Positions 10,586-18,940 of a stretch of DNA of 64,000 bases are shown here, in pieces. The DNA lies in assembly GCA_003167255.1 (NCBI GenBank), contig PMTR01000009.1, positions 63,844-127,843 of the forward strand, in the 5' to 3' direction. The notes under the pieces were generated by a model. It had not been told where the DNA came from, ran no database searches, and worked only from the letters and a program-made list of their open reading frames with translations. The position numbers and the translations under genes are program-made. The stretch comes from Bryobacterales bacterium (GTDB lineage: Bacteria > Acidobacteriota > Terriglobia > Bryobacterales > Bryobacteraceae). Position 1 is the first letter of the stretch. Every line of letters starts with the position of its first letter.

Positions 10586-10893
10586 GCGAAACCCTCCGAA
10601 GCAGAATTCATGTCAACAGTCGTGGTGACGCCCCCAGCCTGATACGTGCCAAGGGCATCGGGGCCGTAGTGGCGGCCTCTTAAGTCAGTTTAACATAGTC
10701 CCGGCGCGCCGCCGGGCGCTTTGGCGCAAGTGGCGCAGCCGGAGACTCTTTTCAGAGAGCCCCTTGGCACAGTATAACGGAAGCTGGAGGGTTGTTATGA
10801 ATCGCGCGCAAATCCAACGGCATGCGGAGCGCAGCGTTCCGGACGCCCGGCACGTGTGGGGTGGTGCCGCTGTGACTTGCTACAATCCGAGGG
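10586..10893. other. Intergenic region between divergent genes
   Basis: This spacer must hold the promoters of the leftward small protein gene and the rightward cyclophilin gene. A TACAAT sequence lies about eight bases before the cyclophilin ATG and could be a -10 element, but no matching -35 is evident. GC-rich inverted repeats (CCGGCGCGCCGCCGG near 10702) are present. A 55-codon frame at 10797 with a GGAGGG-like site is probably chance. Confidence 0.4.
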
Positions 10894-11382
10894 ATGGCAA
10901 ACGACATTTACGCCGTATTCGACACTACCGAAGGCAAGTTCAAAATCAAGCTTTTCGCGGATGAGACTCCGCGTACGGTGGAGAACTTTGTCAGCCTGGC
11001 GGAAGGCGCCAAGACCGGGAAGCCGCTTTATGACGGCACGATCTTCCACCGGGTGATTCCGGGTTTCATGATCCAGGGAGGCGACCCGGAAGGCACGGGA
11101 CGCGGCGGCCCGGGATACAAATTCGCAGACGAGTTCCACAAGGACCTGAAACACACTAAGGCCGGCACCCTGTCGATGGCCAATGCCGGGCCGAACACCA
11201 ACGGAAGCCAGTTTTTCATCACGCTGGCGGCGACTCCCTGGCTGGACAACAAGCACAGCGTTTTCGGCGAAGTGACCGAAGGGTATGAGGTGGTCGAGAA
11301 GATCTCGCACGTGCCGCGGGGGGCGCAGGACCGGCCGGTGAAGGAAGTCCGCGTGAATTCCGTAAAGATCGAGCGGGTGTAG
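10894..11382 (+). CDS. ppiB: Peptidyl-prolyl cis-trans isomerase, cyclophilin type
   Basis: A 162-residue cyclophilin, normal length for bacterial cytoplasmic PpiB. The active-site strings are present: [15 protein letters not shown] with the catalytic Arg, the [12 protein letters not shown] loop, and [12 protein letters not shown] with the conserved Trp and His. There is no signal peptide, so it should assist protein folding in the cytoplasm by isomerising X-Pro bonds. The start [11 protein letters not shown] follows a closely spaced GAGGG. The next gene, nadD, is on the same strand about 190 bases on, separated by hairpin elements. Confidence 0.96.
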   Translation: MANDIYAVFDTTEGKFKIKLFADETPRTVENFVSLAEGAKTGKPLYDGTIFHRVIPGFMIQGGDPEGTGRGGPGYKFADEFHKDLKHTKAGTLSMANAGPNTNGSQFFITLAATPWLDNKHSVFGEVTEGYEVVEKISHVPRGAQDRPVKEVRVNSVKIERV

Positions 11383-11429
11383 AAGACGCGAGCAGGCAGG
11401 CGGACCAGGGAAGCTGGGAAAGAATCGGT

Positions 11430-11510
11430 TGGCAGGCGAAAGCGCCTGCCCCACCAGAGCGCGGGCCCTTGCGCACCAAAGTGGGACAGACGCTTTCGTC
11501 TGTCAACCCG
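11430..11510. repeat. Interspersed hairpin elements between ppiB and nadD
   Basis: Two inverted repeats occur here. GGCAGGCG-AAAG-CGCCTGCC is followed by CCAC, as in the other family members, and GACAGACG-CTTT-CGTCTGTC lies about 40 bases on. Their presence in the frame ahead of nadD argues against a long N-terminal extension of that protein. Confidence 0.75.
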
Positions 11511-11572
11511 GCGATCTCAGCGATTTCTTCACACCCCCCAGGGGGTCCGCCCCACAATTTGAGGCAAGAGCT

Positions 11573-12163
11573 TTGAGACTGGCGATCTTCGGCGGGACGT
11601 TCGACCCGATTCACAAGGGGCACCTTGCGATTGCGCGTAAGGCGGCACGGCACTTCCGCCTGGACCGCGTGCTGTTCATACCGGCGTATCATCCACCTCA
11701 CAAAGCAGGCGTAACTAATGCGACTTATGACGACCGCGTGCGGATGGCGGAGTTAGCCTGCGGCGGGCGGGCGGGGTTCGAGGTGTCGCGCCTGGAAGAG
11801 GGCACGGAGCGGAGCTATTCGATCGATACGATCGAAAGAGTGGCACGGATGGCGCCCGAGGACGAGTTGTGCTTTTTGATTGGGGCGGACGCGTTTGGGG
11901 AAGTCCGGACCTGGCGGCGATGGCGGGATGTGGCGCGCGCGGTGCGGTTTCTGGTAGTGAGCCGGCCGGGGTGGGACTACCAGACTCCGGCGGAAGTGGC
12001 ACTGGAGCGGCTCGACACGGTGACGTTGCCGATTTCGTCATCGGAGGTCCGCAAAGCCCTGGCCGCGGGCAAGCGGCCGGAGGAACTGCCGCGACGGGTT
12101 CTCGATTATATCTTGAAGCATGGTTTGTACGGCACGGCGAAAAAGCGGCGGATCTCCGGGTAA
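11573..12163 (+). CDS. nadD: Nicotinate-nucleotide adenylyltransferase
   Basis: A 196-residue enzyme of NAD biosynthesis that adenylates nicotinate mononucleotide to deamido-NAD. The N-terminus RLAIFGGTFDPIHKGHL has the nucleotidyltransferase signature with the H-x-G-H motif (residues 14-17), and the C-terminal ISSSEVRK matches the second ATP-binding motif. I chose the TTG start at 11573: GAGG lies about eight bases upstream, it gives the normal length, and the frame further upstream (open to 11429) runs through palindromic elements. The downstream rsfS gene often found beside nadD is absent. Confidence 0.92.
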   Translation: MRLAIFGGTFDPIHKGHLAIARKAARHFRLDRVLFIPAYHPPHKAGVTNATYDDRVRMAELACGGRAGFEVSRLEEGTERSYSIDTIERVARMAPEDELCFLIGADAFGEVRTWRRWRDVARAVRFLVVSRPGWDYQTPAEVALERLDTVTLPISSSEVRKALAAGKRPEELPRRVLDYILKHGLYGTAKKRRISG

Positions 12164-12265
12164 ACCGATTGGCAGGCGCGTGCAGTGGCGGGACCGACTC
12201 GCCCAAGCGTCTTTACTCTAAGGACACCGTTTCATCAATACGCTCTCATATTCCACGAAGACCGC

Positions 12266-12313
12266 TCCCTCACAGCCGCGGCTCCGATGGGAGCCGCGCG
12301 CGTAAGCAAGCGG
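12266..12313. repeat. GC-rich hairpin element
   Basis: Perfect arms CGCGGCTCC (12277-12285) and GGAGCCGCG (12290-12298) enclose the loop GATG. It lies in the gap between the convergent nadD and kinase-like genes and could serve as a bidirectional transcription barrier, though no T-run follows. Confidence 0.6.
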
Positions 12314-12369
12314 TCTGGCAATACGTGAACGCACTTCTGAAGCCGGGGACTGAGCTATGCAATTCAGGG

Positions 12370-13334
12370 CTAGGAGGCCAGGGCCACAGCCACGGTCTGG
12401 TGCTCGACGGGTTGGTCGAGAATCATGCTCTGGAGCACTTCGAGCGCTTCCACCACCCGCTCGACGTAATCCTCGTTGCGCGCCATAGATGCCTTGATCG
12501 ATTCGATGGCGTGAGCGTGGCCCTTGGCCGCGTGTTCGATGCCGTGGACCTGGCCCGCCAGCCCCACCTGCAGCGCCGCGATCTCCCGCTCGGTCGATTC
12601 CGCCGCATGCGCGGCCGACTGCGCGAAGTGGTCCGCCCGCTGTTGCGACGCTTCCAGGCACTTCTCCACTTCGGCGAACTGCACCTGCACATCGTCGAGC
12701 GCCGTCGTTACCGCCTGCGCCAGTTCGCTGGTCCGTGCGGTCACCGCCCGCTCCAATCCCGCCAGTTCGCCGGCTTGCCGCTGCAGCTCCGCGCGCACCG
12801 CCGCCTCCAGGCCGGGGTGGCGTGCCACCACGCTGGTGTCGCTCTGGCGCTCGGCAATCGCCAGAAGTTTCAGCTCCATCTGCACCTGCTGCATCCGCTG
12901 CCAGCGCGCCGCCGGATCCTTCGCCAGGCACTGCTTCACCACCTGGTCCAATCCCTCGTGGCCGATGGGTGAAAAGCCTTTCGCCATGATCTCTTCCTGG
13001 AGCGCTTCCGGATTGTCGGCCGCCCCGTCGCCATCTCATAGAGCACCGCGCCGAACGCGAAAATATCCGTTCTGGCGTCAGCCGGCTCGTCCTGCAGGAT
13101 CTCGGGCGCGGTATAAGGCGTCAGGTCTTCCAGCGCGCCGGGCGTGGCCGGCTGCAATCGGGCGCTCGACTCGCTCACCTGAATCAGCTCAGGCGTCAGG
13201 GCGCCGTGGCATCGGCCGCCAGCGTGAATGCGCCGTAGCGCGCTGCCAATATTCAAGGCGTAACGGATCGTGTCGGAAACCGGCATCCGGTTTCCGGCGA
13301 GAAGCTTGGCTAGAGGTTGGAGATTGTGTGTCAT
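12370..13334 (-). pseudogene. Frameshifted pseudokinase with coiled-coil tail
   Basis: Two overlapping leftward frames together make one protein. The upstream part (from ATG 13334, or 13397 if longer) is the C-lobe of a Ser/Thr kinase: CHGALTPELIQV replaces the usual HRDL catalytic loop, and TPYTAPEILQDEPADARTD and FAFGAVLYEMATG match the APE and DxxxFG regions. The downstream part continues the fold (DNPEALQEEIMAKGF, GLDQVVKQCLAKDPAARW) and ends in about 140 residues of heptad-like coiled coil. Adding one base in the GC-rich run near 13017-13035 would restore a single frame. The N-lobe with the glycine loop and ATP-binding lysine is missing, so it would be catalytically dead even if intact. 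A sequencing error at the GC run is possible. Confidence 0.7.
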
Positions 13335-13495
13335 GTGGGTGTACTTTTTCGCGTTCTGGATAAAGATTACCGGATCTCCCGCCAATCGCCAAGTCATCCA
13401 AACGGAATGAACGTAGTGGTCCTACTGAAATAAACGTACTGACCGTACATTGCCTTTGGTTAACATTGCCGGCTGGGTTATGTCAGGATATCTGT

Positions 13496-14443
13496 GTGGA
13501 ATCCCGCTTAATTGAAGTCCCCGCCGGCGTGGATGCCGGCACTATCATCCCTGTTTCCATGCTGCGCGGCGACCGCCCCGGGCCGGTTCTGGCCCTCATC
13601 GCCGGCAATCACGGCTACGAATACCCGCCCGTCCTGGCGCTGCAGAAGTTTCCCGGCCTGATCCGCCCCGCCGAAATCAGCGGCTCCATCGTCATGGTTC
13701 AGGTGGCGAATATGCCGTCCTTCCTGGGCCGCACGGTTTACTTCAGTCCCATCGACGGCAAAAATCTCAACCGTGTCTATCCAGGCCGCCCCGACGGCTC
13801 CGTCTCCGAGCGAATCGCCTACGCCATTACCTCCGAGGTCATCGAGAAAGCCGACTACGTCCTGGACCTCCACTGCGGCGACGGCAACGAGTGGCTGCGG
13901 CCCTATGTGTATCAGGCCGTCACCGGCCAGCCCCGGATCGATGCCGCCATCGCCCGCCTGGTGCTCGCGTTTGGAATCGACCACGTGGTGGTGGACCGCA
14001 ACCGTCCCACCGATCCTACCCGCTCCCTTTACTGCTCCACCACCGCCATCACGCGCGGCAAGCCCGCCGTCACCATCGAAAGCGGCGCCCTCGGCATGAC
14101 CGACGATGAATCCGTCGACCGCATCCTCACCGGCATCTTCGGCGTCCTGCGCGAACTCGGCATGTGTGAGTCCGGACCGCCCCCGCTCACCCGCGCCACC
14201 TGGCTCGACCCCACCGCCGTCGTGACCAGCCCCGAATCCGGCGTCCTCTATCCCAAGGTTGACCGCGACCAGACGGTGGCGGCCGGCGACCTCATCGCTC
14301 TCGTCACCGACTTTTTCGGAAACCAGATAGCCGAAGTGCGCGCCCCCATCGCCGGCCTGGTGCTCTACGTCGTCACTACCCCGCCCATCACGAAAGGCCA
14401 ACCGGTAGCCTGCATCGGCACGCCGGGCAGCACCGCGCCGTAA
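13496..14443 (+). CDS. M14-family zinc deacylase (succinylglutamate desuccinylase/aspartoacylase-like)
   Basis: A 315-residue enzyme related to carboxypeptidases of family M14 that remove acyl groups from amino acids. The zinc ligands are in GNHGYEYPP (His and Glu) and LDLHCGDG (His); the catalytic Glu is in VTIESGALG; NLNRVYPGRPDG is also typical. A C-terminal beta-barrel region (about 245-315, SPESGVLYPKVDRDQTVAAG onward) resembles the lipoyl-like fold of the family. The GTG start at 13496 has AGGA a few bases upstream; a TTG at 13466 would add ten residues. No signal peptide; the acyl substrate is not identifiable. Confidence 0.85.
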   Translation: MESRLIEVPAGVDAGTIIPVSMLRGDRPGPVLALIAGNHGYEYPPVLALQKFPGLIRPAEISGSIVMVQVANMPSFLGRTVYFSPIDGKNLNRVYPGRPDGSVSERIAYAITSEVIEKADYVLDLHCGDGNEWLRPYVYQAVTGQPRIDAAIARLVLAFGIDHVVVDRNRPTDPTRSLYCSTTAITRGKPAVTIESGALGMTDDESVDRILTGIFGVLRELGMCESGPPPLTRATWLDPTAVVTSPESGVLYPKVDRDQTVAAGDLIALVTDFFGNQIAEVRAPIAGLVLYVVTTPPITKGQPVACIGTPGSTAP

Positions 14444-14503
14444 TATTACCGTGGGCTGTCAGCCGGCGACGATCGAGTGCGGAGATTTGCGTGCGGCCGA
14501 AAG

Positions 14504-14545
14504 AGCCGGCTGAAAGCCGGCTGCGGGCAAAATTGCCCGCCCCAC
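14504..14545. repeat. Interspersed double-hairpin element
   Basis: AGCCGGCT-GAA-AGCCGGCT is followed by GCGGGCAAAATTGCCCGC and then CCCAC. The layout matches the element at 71-112 although the second arm differs in sequence. It lies between convergent genes. Confidence 0.75.
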
Positions 14546-14567
14546 AGGGCTGCGTGGTCACCGCGGC

Positions 14568-14957
14568 CTACTGCGTGATGATCTGCGCCGATGTGCTCTT
14601 CAGCGTTAAGGTTGTCGAGGAGATCGGAATCAGCAGCGTTTTGAAGTTGTACGTCAGTTGCACCTGTACGGTGCTACCCGGATGGTTGTTCGGGCTCCAC
14701 GTCACACCCACCGTCAACTGCGCGTTGTCGAGCGCCGCCACGTTGGCTAGCGCGTCCGCCTGGACATCCGCCACCGCGGCCGCGTGGCCGCTGGTGCTTC
14801 CGCGCGTGGCCGCCCAACGCGCCGCGCGATGCGCCGCAAACGCGATGGAATTATAGGCGAACCCCATACGGCCGAAATCCGCGATCCCCATCAGCAGAAT
14901 CAGAAACACCGTCGTGACCAACGCCGATTCCACCATCGTGCTGCCGCGCCGTTTCAC
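14568..14957 (-). CDS. TadE-like pilin-related protein
   Basis: A 129-residue protein with the N-terminal signature GSTMVESALVTTVFLILLMGIADFGR: a short charged head, the conserved Glu, and one hydrophobic helix (about residues 10-30) as in TadE/TadF minor pseudopilins of Flp/Tad pili. The remainder is small, polar and extracytoplasmic. The GTG start at 14957 overlaps the stop of the previous tadE-like gene by four bases (GTGA), which decides the start against longer alternatives. It is the last gene of the operon. Confidence 0.85.
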   Translation of the reverse strand: MKRRGSTMVESALVTTVFLILLMGIADFGRMGFAYNSIAFAAHRAARWAATRGSTSGHAAAVADVQADALANVAALDNAQLTVGVTWSPNNHPGSTVQVQLTYNFKTLLIPISSTTLTLKSTSAQIITQ

Positions 14958-15376
14958 TGGGCCCTCATGCTCACGGTGGTCGAGACCGCTCCCGCAAAGG
15001 GCACCAGCGAGTAGCTGAAGATGGGCGTCGCGGTGGTGGATGCCGTCACTTGGGCGTACACCCGCACCGGGCCGGACGAGCAACTGCCGCCGCAGCTCAC
15101 CGCCGTGCCGTCCGAACACTTGCAGGCTTTCACAGCGGTTGCGGTGAGCCCTGGTACGTCCGGCGCCGCATTCAGCGCGGCGTTCTGCATGCCCGATGTA
15201 TTCGACGCGTTGGCCGCGCTCAAGCTGCCGAACTGCGCTCCGGCCCGCGCCGCGTCGGCCACCGAAATGGCCGTGCGCATTACCAGCGTGTAGTCCAGCA
15301 CGCCCGCCAGCAGCAGAAGGATCAGCGGCAGCATGACTGCGAACTCCACTAACGCCGTACCCCGTTTCCCGGCCAT
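14954..15376 (-). CDS. TadE-like pilin-related protein
   Basis: A 140-residue protein with the TadE signature GTALVEFAVMLPLILLLLAG (residues 6-25), including the conserved Glu, followed by an extracytoplasmic domain. A CKCSDGTAVSCGGSC segment offers four cysteines for disulfides. It starts two bases after the stop of the TadG-like gene and overlaps the next tadE-like gene, so the three are co-translated. In Tad systems such proteins are minor pilins or assembly factors. Confidence 0.87.
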   Translation of the reverse strand: MAGKRGTALVEFAVMLPLILLLLAGVLDYTLVMRTAISVADAARAGAQFGSLSAANASNTSGMQNAALNAAPDVPGLTATAVKACKCSDGTAVSCGGSCSSGPVRVYAQVTASTTATPIFSYSLVPFAGAVSTTVSMRAQ

Positions 15377-15378
15377 AG

Positions 15379-16623
15379 CTATTCGCTCAAAGTGGCGCCG
15401 CCCTTCACCGGCGATCCGCCGGGAAGCGCCGAGTAGTTGTTGTTCAGCGTGGCGCCACCGGAGAAGTTGACCGTGTCGGCCACGATGATGGTGTAGGCGC
15501 TCGCAGAGCCGCCCATAAACGTCAGAGCGGTGGTCGGGAAATAGAGAGTCCCATTCATGATCGCTGTCGCTCCGTTGGAAAATGAGCTGGCCGCGCCCGC
15601 CCCCACGCTGGAGTCCTGGAAAAACAGAATCCCCGCCAACGGACCGGTGGTAGGGGCGCTCAGCGTTACCGTCGTGCCGCCGTTCAGCGTGATCGGCCCG
15701 TAGCTGTAGCCGGTGGCCGCCGTGTTGAAGAAGGTCACCCCCGCGCCCGTTATCGTGGAGCCGTTGCTCAACAATAACCCACCGCCTTTAAGGATGTATG
15801 TGCCCGGGTTGAACGTCACATGCGAGCCACCGTTGATCGCGATCCCTTTGCAATAGGTTCCCGGCGAAAGCGTGGCCGTGTTCCCGTTCGAAACGCTCTT
15901 GCCGGTATAGTCGCAACCTCCCACCGATGGTTTCGGCAGGGACAAAAACGGATCGCTCGACGCCGTCACGCCAGTCATAGGCGCCGGACTCGTACTCGAC
16001 CCGCCGTACACCGTCGCGTTTCCGGTCACGTCGAAATAGGTGGCCGTCACGTGCGAGCCGCCGCTCACCGACATGGCCGTGGTGCTCGAAGAGTCTACCA
16101 TCACGCCGCAATTGATTTGCACCGTGACACCGCCGCTCACGCTGAAGGCCCCGCTCGCCGCCGGATCGAGCGCGTAGAAACAGTTCGTTCCGCTGCCCAG
16201 CAGCGCCACCGCCCGCGCCTGCACCGTGCCGGAAGAAATTCCGATCAGCTCCATGAAGAATGTGGGCACGTTCTGCGAGATCAGAACTTCCACCGCGGTC
16301 GAATTCGCCGTCGAATAGCCCGTTGCCGGAGGGTTGTTCACGGTGATGGCGACTCCGTTCGCCCCGTCCGTGAACCCGTTGGCCGCCGCATCTCCCTTGG
16401 CCGCCGCGATCAGATTTGTCGAGCCGCTGGCTCGCAGTTCCTGCGCGCCGCCCACAGCCGCCGCATCCGCCGCCGTCTGCATGCGCGTCTTGACGTATTC
16501 CTCGTATCCGACGTCGATGCCCAGGCCGAGGAATGACAGCAGGACCGTCAGGCTCACCAGCATGGTGACCACGACGTATCCCCGCCGCCGGCACGTCCGG
16601 GCTGTCCCCCTGACCGCGTTCAT
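15379..16623 (-). CDS. TadG-like pilus assembly protein
   Basis: A 414-residue protein starting RRRGYVVVTMLVSLTVLLSF with one N-terminal membrane helix, then DVGYEEYVKTRMQTAADAAAVGGAQEL. That last string is the hallmark of TadG-like proteins (a pseudopilin-like helix followed by the alanine-rich DAAALAGA stretch). The rest is Gly/Ser/Thr-rich, with recurring SGGSHVT- and NGGTTV-like strands suggesting a beta-helix or other repetitive extracytoplasmic domain. It is the first gene of a three-gene operon with two TadE-like proteins. No tadA, tadB, tadC or prepilin peptidase gene is in the window. Confidence 0.85.
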   Translation of the reverse strand: MNAVRGTARTCRRRGYVVVTMLVSLTVLLSFLGLGIDVGYEEYVKTRMQTAADAAAVGGAQELRASGSTNLIAAAKGDAAANGFTDGANGVAITVNNPPATGYSTANSTAVEVLISQNVPTFFMELIGISSGTVQARAVALLGSGTNCFYALDPAASGAFSVSGGVTVQINCGVMVDSSSTTAMSVSGGSHVTATYFDVTGNATVYGGSSTSPAPMTGVTASSDPFLSLPKPSVGGCDYTGKSVSNGNTATLSPGTYCKGIAINGGSHVTFNPGTYILKGGGLLLSNGSTITGAGVTFFNTAATGYSYGPITLNGGTTVTLSAPTTGPLAGILFFQDSSVGAGAASSFSNGATAIMNGTLYFPTTALTFMGGSASAYTIIVADTVNFSGGATLNNNYSALPGGSPVKGGATLSE

Positions 16624-16704
16624 GGCTCTTACGCCTCGACTCTACCAGCGCCGGCCCACCCTGCCAATCGGGTGCGAGTCTGATCCGCGGTGGATAATCA
16701 CCTT

Positions 16705-16791
16705 GGAAGTTAGAAGTTAGAAGCAGGGGGCCGGCGCGGGGCAAGGGCGAAGCGCTCGGCTCCATTCTAACTTCCTCATCTTCTAACTTCC
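16705..16791. repeat. Imperfect inverted repeat GGAAGTTAGAA
   Basis: GGAAGTTAGAAGTTAGAA at 16705-16722 faces TTCTAACTTCC copies at about 16765-16775 and 16781-16791. It could form a long hairpin upstream of the tadG-like gene; its function is unknown. Confidence 0.55.
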
Positions 16792-16797
16792 AGCTTC

Positions 16798-16832
16798 CAT
16801 ATCCCGAAGGGATATCAAGGGCGCAGCCCTTG
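16798..16832 (-). terminator. Two hairpins after the VNP-repeat protein gene
   Basis: Immediately downstream of the leftward stop at 16837 lie CAAGGGC-GCA-GCCCTTG (16816-16832) and then ATATCCC-GAA-GGGATAT. There is no clear T-run, so this is a candidate terminator or mRNA end. Confidence 0.45.
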
Positions 16833-16836
16833 CTGT

Positions 16837-17787
16837 TTAGGTTCCGATTGCGTTCGTCGCCATCGGATTGATCACCGATCCGTCCGCCGCCAGCGTTCCC
16901 GGCGGATACGTCATCCCTGCAATGGCCGGCCCGATCACGTTCGCCTGAAACATAGGCATGTCGTCCGGGAAATTTCCGGTCCCGCTGAGAAAGGCCACCA
17001 TCTGATCGTTGTAGTTCGTGATGGCCCCACCCTGATTGATTTCCTGCGTCAGGTCCGCGGCTAGTTGCGGCACGCCGTATCCGCCGAACTTCGCATAGTA
17101 CGCGAGATCGGCCGCATTCACCGTCTGGCCGCTCGGCAACTGGATGAAATTGGCCTTCGGCTCCGTGGTGGTCGCAGTGGACGTAGGAAACGGAACTTTC
17201 TGCACCACCGTGCCTCCCAGCAGCGTCGCCAGTTGCTGCGCCGTCTGGTCGGAAGCGTAATACGCCGGCGAGTCGTAAACCGTGCCGAAGGGCATGTTTT
17301 CCGTCAACTGCGAACGATCCTTAAAAGTGGGCTGGAACGAACCGTTCATGATGGCGGCGATCAACGCGCCGATCCCTGGCTGCGCGGGAGTCGCTGCGGG
17401 CGTCGAACTCGGAGTGCTGGCGGCGGTCACCGCAGGTGTGGCCGTCACCAGGCCCGCGAGCGGGTTCACAGGCACCACTTCGGTGGTGGCGGCCGTGGTG
17501 GCAGTGCTGCTCGCCGGGTTCGCCGGCGGCGGCCCACATGTCACCCAGCCCGCGAGCGGGTTCACCGTCGCCATCGTGGTCTTCGTGGCGCTCGGCGCCG
17601 CAGCCGTTTTGACGGCCACTCCTTCGCCTGACCTCGCAACCGGAGGCCGGCCCGTCACCAGGGCGGCGAAGGGATTCACCGCTTTGGTGGTCTGTCCCGA
17701 GGTTGCCGATCCCGTTTGTGCGTTGTGGGTCTGCGCCGGAACTCGCGCCGGAGTCGGCAGAGTAACCGAATGCTGAGCGATCTTCAT
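16837..17787 (-). CDS. Hypothetical protein with three VNP[LF]A repeats
   Basis: A 316-residue protein I cannot assign. The first 130 residues are Ala/Thr/Pro-rich and carry three copies of a short motif, AVNPFAALVTGRPP, TVNPLAGWVTCGPP and PVNPLAGLVTATPA, spaced about 30-35 residues apart. The C-terminal 170 residues look globular (AYYASDQTAQQLATLLGG, VNAADLAYYAKFGGYGVPQL, INQGGAITNYNDQMVAFLSG). No signal peptide or membrane helix is evident. ATG 17787 is chosen because GAGAAGGA lies just upstream, while the frame extends 17 codons further without such a site. It stands between candidate terminator hairpins and a divergent dehydratase gene. Confidence 0.7.
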   Translation of the reverse strand: MKIAQHSVTLPTPARVPAQTHNAQTGSATSGQTTKAVNPFAALVTGRPPVARSGEGVAVKTAAAPSATKTTMATVNPLAGWVTCGPPPANPASSTATTAATTEVVPVNPLAGLVTATPAVTAASTPSSTPAATPAQPGIGALIAAIMNGSFQPTFKDRSQLTENMPFGTVYDSPAYYASDQTAQQLATLLGGTVVQKVPFPTSTATTTEPKANFIQLPSGQTVNAADLAYYAKFGGYGVPQLAADLTQEINQGGAITNYNDQMVAFLSGTGNFPDDMPMFQANVIGPAIAGMTYPPGTLAADGSVINPMATNAIGT

Positions 17788-17885
17788 GTTCCAATCCTTC
17801 TCTCTTCTTCCATCGGCGGAACCGCAAAATTCCTGCACCCCGCCGTGTCAGCGAAGTTTATTCGTGCAATTGCGTAACCAAAATC

Positions 17886-17905
17886 GACAGGCCAGGGGGC
17901 CTGTC
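17886..17905. repeat. Perfect 8-bp-arm hairpin
   Basis: GACAGGCC (17886-17893) and GGCCTGTC (17898-17905) enclose AGGG. It belongs to the local interspersed style and lies about 16 bases ahead of the dehydratase ATG, so it may influence translation. Confidence 0.6.
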
Positions 17906-17920
17906 CTACTCGGCGTTACC

Positions 17921-18874
17921 ATGGCATCTATGCATGATCGCGTCGCCGCCGCCTACGAACGCATCCGCCCCTTGGTCCGCGAGACTCCGGTGGAAGAGTC
18001 CGCCGCTTTGGCCGATCGCTCCGGCGCCACGGTCTTACTGAAACTCGAACACCTCCAGCACACCGGCTCCTTTAAGTTCCGCGGAGCGTCCCATAAGATC
18101 GCGCTCCTCACCGCCGGGCAGGCCGCCCGCGGCGTGGTAGCCGCTTCCAACGGCAACCACGGCCTGGGCGTCGCTGCCGCCGCACGCGCACGATCTATCG
18201 CCGCCGAAGTCTTCGTTTCCTCCAGCGTCTCACCCGCCAAAGCGCGGCGCATCGAATCGCTCGGCGCGCGCATCCGTACGGCCGGTTCGGACCCCCTCAC
18301 CGCCGAACTGGCCGCGCGCCACGCCGCGGAATCCTCCGGCCGGGTCTTCATCTCTCCGTACAACGATCTCGATGTGGTGGCCGGCCAGGGCACCATCGCC
18401 GTGGAACTCGACCGCCAGGCGCCCCACCTCGACGCGGTCTTCGTGGCGGTCGGCGGCGGAGGCCTCATCGCCGGCATCGGCGCCAGCCTCAAGTCGATTT
18501 CTCCCGACACTCAGATCATCGGATGCTGGCCCGAAAACTCGCCGGTCCTCTACCAGTGCCTCCAGGCCGGCCAGGTGATCGACGTTCCCGAAAAACCCAC
18601 TCTTTCCGAGAGCACTTCGGGCGGCCTCGAACCCAATTCCGTCACCCTGGAACTCTGCCGCAACGCCATCGACCGCGCCATTTTTGTGTCGGAAGACGAG
18701 ATTTTGGCGGCGATGCGGCTGGTCCTCGAAGCCGAACACTGGGTGATCGAAGGCGCGGCCGCCGTGGCCGTGGCCGCTTTCCGTCAGGATGCCCACCGTT
18801 GGGCCGGCAAGACCGTCGCCATCATCCTGTGCGGCCGGAATGTCTCCCCCGAAGTCTGGCGCCGGGTTGTGTAA
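17921..18874 (+). CDS. PLP-dependent threonine/serine dehydratase-like enzyme
   Basis: A 317-residue fold-type II PLP enzyme. HTGSFKFRGA contains the Schiff-base lysine K52, AASNGNHGLGVA the phosphate/carboxylate loop, and VGGGGLIAGIG the glycine-rich PLP-phosphate loop. It is about the length of catabolic threonine dehydratases and serine racemase-type proteins and lacks the C-terminal ACT regulatory domain of biosynthetic IlvA. It should deaminate serine or threonine, though the exact substrate (or racemase activity) cannot be read off. ATG 17921 or 17930 are both possible starts; neither has a strong ribosome-binding site. Confidence 0.85.
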   Translation: MASMHDRVAAAYERIRPLVRETPVEESAALADRSGATVLLKLEHLQHTGSFKFRGASHKIALLTAGQAARGVVAASNGNHGLGVAAAARARSIAAEVFVSSSVSPAKARRIESLGARIRTAGSDPLTAELAARHAAESSGRVFISPYNDLDVVAGQGTIAVELDRQAPHLDAVFVAVGGGGLIAGIGASLKSISPDTQIIGCWPENSPVLYQCLQAGQVIDVPEKPTLSESTSGGLEPNSVTLELCRNAIDRAIFVSEDEILAAMRLVLEAEHWVIEGAAAVAVAAFRQDAHRWAGKTVAIILCGRNVSPEVWRRVV

Positions 18875-18919
18875 CCCCAGCCAGGCTGCGTTCGCCCTAA
18901 TGGGTTACCCGAAAATGCA

Positions 18920-18925
18920 TATACT
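18920..18925 (+). promoter_or_regulatory. Possible -10 element TATACT
   Basis: TATACT lies in an AT-rich patch 16 bases before the ATG of the propeller protein, unusual in this GC-rich window. No good -35 hexamer is visible 17 bases further upstream. Confidence 0.3.
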
Positions 18926-18940
18926 ATATCCCTTGTAATC

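Noticed and set aside
10797..10964. A 55-codon frame with GGAGGG-like site upstream of ppiB
   Set aside because: It overlaps the cyclophilin start in another frame and its Arg/His-rich product resembles nothing; the site may be chance.
2334..12453. Spacer 4 matches 12433-12453 at about 20 of 21 bases
   Set aside because: The match covers only part of the 37-bp spacer and stops sharply, and the target is a low-complexity GC-rich coiled-coil coding stretch; chance similarity is more likely than self-targeting.
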